From Actinomycetospora chibensis (lineage in GTDB: Bacteria; Actinomycetota; Actinomycetes; Mycobacteriales; Pseudonocardiaceae), in contig NZ_JAQZAM010000002.1 in assembly GCF_028737215.1 (NCBI RefSeq), positions 186,001 to 250,000 of the forward strand: 64,000 nucleotides of DNA, given 5' to 3'. Both the position numbers and the translations under genes were made by a program. Of the stretch, positions 60,327 through 64,000 are shown in pieces. Position 1 is the first letter of the stretch. Every line of letters begins with the position of its first letter. The notes beneath the pieces are model-generated. The model saw only the letters and a program-made list of their open reading frames with translations. It had not been told where the DNA came from and did no database searches.

Positions 60327-61790
60327 CTACAGCCCCGCCGGGCACTGATCGGGCGGGGCGACGCCCGGGTCGAGCAGGTAGGCCGTGTACGCGTCGGCGG
60401 CGCACCGGCTCGGCGCATCGAGCGTGGTATGGCCGATCGCGTCGACCACGAGGACGTGCGCCGCCGAGAGCTGGGACGCGGTGGCGCGGGCGTCGATCAG
60501 CGGCGTGGTCGGGTCGTAGCGCGAGTTGACCATCAGCGCCGGCGCGGCGAGGGGCGCGTTCCAGGGGCCCAGGTACCGGTCGGGGTCGACGGCGGGCCAG
60601 TCGACGCACATCGCGTGGTTGAGCGCGGTCGACGCCCCGACGATCGGGTGGGCCGCCTGCTCGGCGACCACGGCGGCGTCCATGTCGGCGGCGGACGGCG
60701 TGACGGCGTCGGTGCACTGGATCGCGAGGTAGGACGGCGAGTGCTCGGGTGCCCAGGGGACGGTGGCGAGGGGGATCCGCCCGCCCGACGGGGGCGCGCC
60801 GGGCGCCAGCGCGGCGAGCGAGCGCATCAGTCCGGGCAGCCGGCCCTCGGTCTGCAGGGCCCGGTCGATGCGGGCGATCAGCTCGGCGTGGGTGGTGCCG
60901 GCGGCCGAGGCGGCGACGACGTCGGTCGCGCGGGCACGCGCGTCGGGGCCCAGCGGGCAGGCCGGGCCCGCGGCGCACCGGTCGAGCGCGACCCCGAACG
61001 CCTCCTCCCAGGCCTCGCTGACCCCGGCCCGCACGTCGACCGGCCGGCGCTCGGTGCCGGGCGCGCCCGCGGCGTTGGCGACGAGGTCGAGGCTGCCGTC
61101 GAGCACCATCGCGCGGGTGTGCGACGGGAAGAGGTTCGCGTAGGTCGCGGCGGAGTACGTGCCGTAGGAGTAGCCGTAGAGGCTCAGCTGCTCCTCGCCG
61201 AGGGCCTGGCGCAGGAGGTCGACGTCCCGCGAGGCGTTGGCGGTCGAGAGGTGGCGGAGGCGCTCGCCGGTCGCGGCGAGGCAGGCCCGGCCCGGCTCCG
61301 CGGCCGAGGCCCAGAACTCCGGCGTCCGGGCGGGGCCCACCGGTGCCGGGACCCGGTCGCCGCCGAACGGACCGCAGTCGACGGGCGCCGACGCCCCCGT
61401 GCCCCGGGGATCGACGGCCAGGATGTCGAAGCGCGCCCGCAGCCCGTCGAAGCGCTTCGAGAGCCGGCGCAGGCTCGACACCGCCGGCGTGCCCGGACCG
61501 CCGTAGTTCACGACGAGGGTGCCGACGCGCGCCGCCGGGTCGGTGGCGGGCAGGCGGACGGCGGCCAGCGAGATCGTCCCGCCGGCCGGCTGCCGGTAGT
61601 CCAGGGGCACGGTGACGTCCGCGCACTGGAACGCGCCGCCGCAGCCGCGCCAGTCGACCGTCGGGACCGGGGCGCCGTTCGTGCCCATCGGCGGCGTGCC
61701 CGGGGCGGGGGCGCCGCGCGACGGGGCGCCGCCGCACGCGCCCACCAGGGCGGCGACGACCAGGACGACGACCGCCGCGGGGGACCTCAC
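60327..61790 (-). CDS. Secreted alpha/beta hydrolase lipoprotein (tripeptidyl aminopeptidase-like)
   Basis: 487 residues from GTG 61790. This start gives a lipoprotein signal with lipobox (LVGAC, C19) and avoids overlap with the upstream gene; the longer frame from 61838 would add 16 polar residues. Alpha/beta hydrolase with VNYGGPGTPA, DPRGTGASA, the nucleophile GYSYGTYSA and a C-terminal TAP-like domain (RYDPTTPLIDARA, HTTLDAPSRC). It resembles the SlpD/SlpE/TAP family of exported proteases. It probably removes tripeptides or hydrolyses esters at the cell surface. Twenty bases downstream of the GT39 gene, same strand. Confidence 0.86.
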   Translation of the reverse strand: MRSPAAVVVLVVAALVGACGGAPSRGAPAPGTPPMGTNGAPVPTVDWRGCGGAFQCADVTVPLDYRQPAGGTISLAAVRLPATDPAARVGTLVVNYGGPGTPAVSSLRRLSKRFDGLRARFDILAVDPRGTGASAPVDCGPFGGDRVPAPVGPARTPEFWASAAEPGRACLAATGERLRHLSTANASRDVDLLRQALGEEQLSLYGYSYGTYSAATYANLFPSHTRAMVLDGSLDLVANAAGAPGTERRPVDVRAGVSEAWEEAFGVALDRCAAGPACPLGPDARARATDVVAASAAGTTHAELIARIDRALQTEGRLPGLMRSLAALAPGAPPSGGRIPLATVPWAPEHSPSYLAIQCTDAVTPSAADMDAAVVAEQAAHPIVGASTALNHAMCVDWPAVDPDRYLGPWNAPLAAPALMVNSRYDPTTPLIDARATASQLSAAHVLVVDAIGHTTLDAPSRCAADAYTAYLLDPGVAPPDQCPAGL

Positions 61791-61810
61791 CCGCCCATCA
61801 TGCGACGTGT

Positions 61811-63334
61811 CTACTGCATGTCCATGATCGACGGCCACAGCTCCGACCAGGGCGCCCGGGGCGTGCAGAGCGCGAGCGGCACCACGCCGTTGACCACGCC
61901 GTTCGCCGTGGGGTCGACGTGCGGGGGCAGCGGCGTGATCGTGCGGCAGAAGCCTGCGGCGCCGCGCACCTCACCCACGAGGATCGCGGCGGTCGCCGTG
62001 TCCGGGGGCGGACCGAAGAACCCGTAGCCGCGGTGCCCGCTGTAGACCTCGGGCAGGCCGGCGGCGGGGCCGTACCGGTCGAGCGCGGACGCGAACCAGT
62101 ACGAGAAGGCGAGCACGGTGGTGCGCGACCGCTCGGCGGGCGGCACGGACCGGTACGCCGCGCCGGTGTCGGCCGCGAGGCTCTGCCAGCCGACCTGGCC
62201 CGCCGTGAGGAAGTCGCCCCGTTCGACGCGGTACGACGCCGGCCCGATCGGGAGGGAGAGGACGGCGACGACCAGCCCGGACGCGATGAATGCGGGCACC
62301 GAGACCGACCAGGACCACCAGCGCGCGGGCGTCCGGCCCTGCAGCGCGACGGCCCCGGCGGCGAGGAGGACCGCGGCCAGCCCCATGACGTAGTACGGCC
62401 GGCCCCCGACGGCGATCATCGCCGCGGTGGTGACGACGGACCCGATGCCGATCGCGCGCCACGGCCGCAGCGCGTCGGAGCGCAACAGCGCCCACAGCCC
62501 GAGCCCGGCGAGCACCACGCCGGGCACGAGCCCGACGTCCCAGGCGGCGAAGGGCAGGAAGCACCAGCGGTTGCCGGTCAGGCCGCCCTCGCCGGCCACC
62601 ACGGCGCCCATCCGCAGCTGCGGCCAACCGTGCGCGGACTGCCAGAGCAGCGTCGGCACGGTCGACGCCGCGGCGAGTGCCAGCGCGACCCAGAGCATCG
62701 GGCGCCCGAGCAGCCGGCGCGGCCCGGCCACGAGCACGCCGACGGCCAGGCCCGTGACGAGGAGGGGGACGAGGAACTTGGCGAACAGGGCCACCGCGAG
62801 CACCGGGCCGGCGGCGAGCAGGAGCAGGTCGTTGCCGGTGCGCACCCAGCGCACGACCAGCCAGAGCAGCAGGGTCCACAGGACCGGGTCGAGCGTCGAG
62901 GTCGCCAGCAGGTGGCCGGTGGCCAGGAAGAACGGCGAGATCGCGACCGCCGCGCCGGCCAGGAGCTGCGCCCGGCGCCGGCCGCCCATCTCCCGGGCGA
63001 GCAGTGCGCCGAGCACCACGTGCCCGGCGCTCGCGAGCGTCGCGGGCAGGCGCAGCACGACCAGGTTGCCGGGGGCGAGGTGGTCGAGGGCCGCCGCGAG
63101 CCACGGCACGAGGGGCGGCTGGTCGGCATATCCCCAGGCCAGGTGCCGGCCGGCGGCGAGGAAGTAGAGCTCGTCGCCGAAGGCGCCGTACCAGGCCGAG
63201 GAGACCCCGTGCATCAGCGCGAGCGCGCCCGCGAGCAGGAGCACCGGGCGCCACGCCACCCGGACCGGAGCCGGGTCCGGGGCCTCGTCGAGCGCATGGG
63301 GCGCGACGACCGGCTGCGGGGCGGTGGTCGTCAC
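61811..63334 (-). CDS. GT39/PMT-type integral membrane glycosyltransferase
   Basis: 507 residues from GTG 63334. About eleven membrane helices. The first outer loop has GDELYFLAAGRHLAWGYADQPPLVPWLAA, the DE pair and the DQPPL motif typical of ArnT/PMT_2-type mannosyl- or aminoarabinosyl-transferases using polyprenyl-phosphate sugars. Shortly downstream lies FLATGHLLATSTLDPVLW. The C-terminal domain is extracytoplasmic. Substrate unknown; protein O-mannosylation or surface glycan decoration is plausible. It is divergent from the restriction endonuclease gene across 119 bases. Confidence 0.85.
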   Translation of the reverse strand: MTTTAPQPVVAPHALDEAPDPAPVRVAWRPVLLLAGALALMHGVSSAWYGAFGDELYFLAAGRHLAWGYADQPPLVPWLAAALDHLAPGNLVVLRLPATLASAGHVVLGALLAREMGGRRRAQLLAGAAVAISPFFLATGHLLATSTLDPVLWTLLLWLVVRWVRTGNDLLLLAAGPVLAVALFAKFLVPLLVTGLAVGVLVAGPRRLLGRPMLWVALALAAASTVPTLLWQSAHGWPQLRMGAVVAGEGGLTGNRWCFLPFAAWDVGLVPGVVLAGLGLWALLRSDALRPWRAIGIGSVVTTAAMIAVGGRPYYVMGLAAVLLAAGAVALQGRTPARWWSWSVSVPAFIASGLVVAVLSLPIGPASYRVERGDFLTAGQVGWQSLAADTGAAYRSVPPAERSRTTVLAFSYWFASALDRYGPAAGLPEVYSGHRGYGFFGPPPDTATAAILVGEVRGAAGFCRTITPLPPHVDPTANGVVNGVVPLALCTPRAPWSELWPSIMDMQ

Positions 63335-63453
63335 GGCGCCCCCACTCCCGGCGCCCCAGCTCGCTGTGCGCGGTCGTGACCCATCCGAGGGACCCTAGGC
63401 GACACGCTCCCGCAGGCCGGACTCGGCAGACCGTGGTGCCAGAATGTCGGGCG

Positions 63454-64000
63454 ATGGAGCTCACCGGCAGCTGGACCACCGCGCTGCCGGCCGCCGTCGC
63501 CGAACGCTACGAGCTGCGCGAGACGCGCAACGCCGCCGCGGTCCTCGCGGCCACGTGCCCGGACGAGGTCGCCGAGCTCTGCGCGGTGCTCACGGGCTTC
63601 ACGCTCACCACCGCCGACCTCGTCGAGGCGGGGGGCAACGAGTCGCGGCTGGCCGCACGCCTCAACGCCGCGTTCCGCGAGCGCGGCTGGCGCGAGGGCC
63701 GCGTCGACACCGTCGTGACGTCCCGCCTGCAGGTGCAGCCGTGGCACCCGGCCGGCGAGCACGGCGTGACGGTGCGCGAGAGCGAGGTGTTCAACGAGGG
63801 CTACAAGGTCGACAACGTCAAGGGCCGCGTCGCCCTCGACGTGGAGTGGAACGCCAAGGACGGCAACCTCGACCGCGACATCGGGGCCTACCGCGCGCTC
63901 TACGACGCCGGCCTCATCGACGGCGCGGTGCTGCTGACCCGCACTCACGACGACCTGCGCGAGCTCGCGCGGGAGCTCGCCCGTGCCGCCGGGCGCAGCG
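63454..64000 (+). CDS. BglII/BstYI-family type II restriction endonuclease (cut by the right edge)
   Basis: ATG 63454; 182 codons are visible and the stop lies beyond the window. Catalytic-region hallmarks are FNEGYKVDNVKGRVALDVEWNAKDGNLDRDI (D and E separated by one residue, followed by Asn/Lys) and YRALYDAGLIDGAVLLTR, which match the BglII/BamHI-like PD-(D/E)xK fold. BglII cuts AGATCT and BstYI RGATCY; the site here is not known. No methyltransferase is in the visible part; the cognate gene, if any, should lie just beyond the right edge. Confidence 0.8.
   Translation, partial: MELTGSWTTALPAAVAERYELRETRNAAAVLAATCPDEVAELCAVLTGFTLTTADLVEAGGNESRLAARLNAAFRERGWREGRVDTVVTSRLQVQPWHPAGEHGVTVRESEVFNEGYKVDNVKGRVALDVEWNAKDGNLDRDIGAYRALYDAGLIDGAVLLTRTHDDLRELARELARAAGRS

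Noticed and set aside
1-64000. CRISPR arrays, insertion sequences, prophage, rRNA
   Set aside because: Searched by eye on both strands; no regularly spaced repeats outside the protein-coding repeats, no transposase or integrase motifs, no rRNA stretches.

Overview
The window is 64 kb of very GC-rich DNA with dense, short-gapped genes, many GTG starts and 1-8 bp stop/start overlaps. The order tRNA-Leu - fhaA - fhaB - pstP - rodA - pbpA - pknA - pknB - trpG/pabA - crgA - PH-domain protein - rhomboid - ppiA closely follows the origin-proximal block of mycobacteria. Together with DUF397/XRE pairs, DUF1996, DUF5313, an EspC-like protein with a DUF1023 hydrolase and an MT0933-like antitoxin, this points to a Pseudonocardiales actinobacterium (Pseudonocardia-like). 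The genus is inference. No rRNA, IS element, prophage or CRISPR array was seen.

Layout. 1-15.2 kb: a membrane SGNH hydrolase cut by the left edge, a TPP-riboswitch-controlled NCS1 transporter, a secreted DUF1996 protein, an orphan degenerate response regulator behind a small leader ORF, a GT-C membrane glycosyltransferase, malic enzyme, a PIG-L deacetylase, a proline-rich membrane protein with 81-bp internal repeats, a cyclopropane-fatty-acid-synthase-type methyltransferase, an SDR dehydrogenase and a TM0106-type nuclease. 15.3-22.9 kb: a conserved unknown gene, then a six-gene operon of an IclR regulator and a complete osmoprotectant (glycine betaine/choline) ABC importer with two paralogous binding lipoproteins. 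23-31 kb: an amidohydrolase + MIP18 (DUF59) pair of the kind found in propane/methane-type monooxygenase operons but here without the monooxygenase, a MetE-core methyltransferase, a second IclR regulator, an aldo/keto reductase and a GH65 disaccharide phosphorylase. 30.4-35.4 kb: a regulatory patch with XRE/DUF397 pair, orphan Ser/Thr kinase, MT0933-like antitoxin and an acyl-CoA thioesterase.

35.4-50.7 kb is the cell-envelope and division core. serS and tRNA-Leu(CAG) lie on the minus strand. The seven-gene fhaA-pknB operon on the plus strand couples peptidoglycan synthesis (RodA, PbpA) to Ser/Thr phosphorylation (PknA, PknB), dephosphorylation (PstP) and phosphothreonine-binding FHA adaptors. 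CrgA, a rhomboid protease and cyclophilin follow. 50.8-64 kb: a type VII secretion-linked pair (EspC-like/DUF1023 hydrolase), Mug glycosylase, quinone oxidoreductase, a cholesterol-oxidase-like GMC enzyme behind a palindrome and a likely leaderless promoter, dipeptidase E, a large FAD/Fe-S D-lactate-dehydrogenase-like protein, a lipoprotein alpha/beta hydrolase, a GT39 mannosyltransferase-like protein and, cut by the right edge, a BglII-family restriction endonuclease.

Starts were chosen by eye from reading frame, ribosome-binding site and family alignment. No database search was run.
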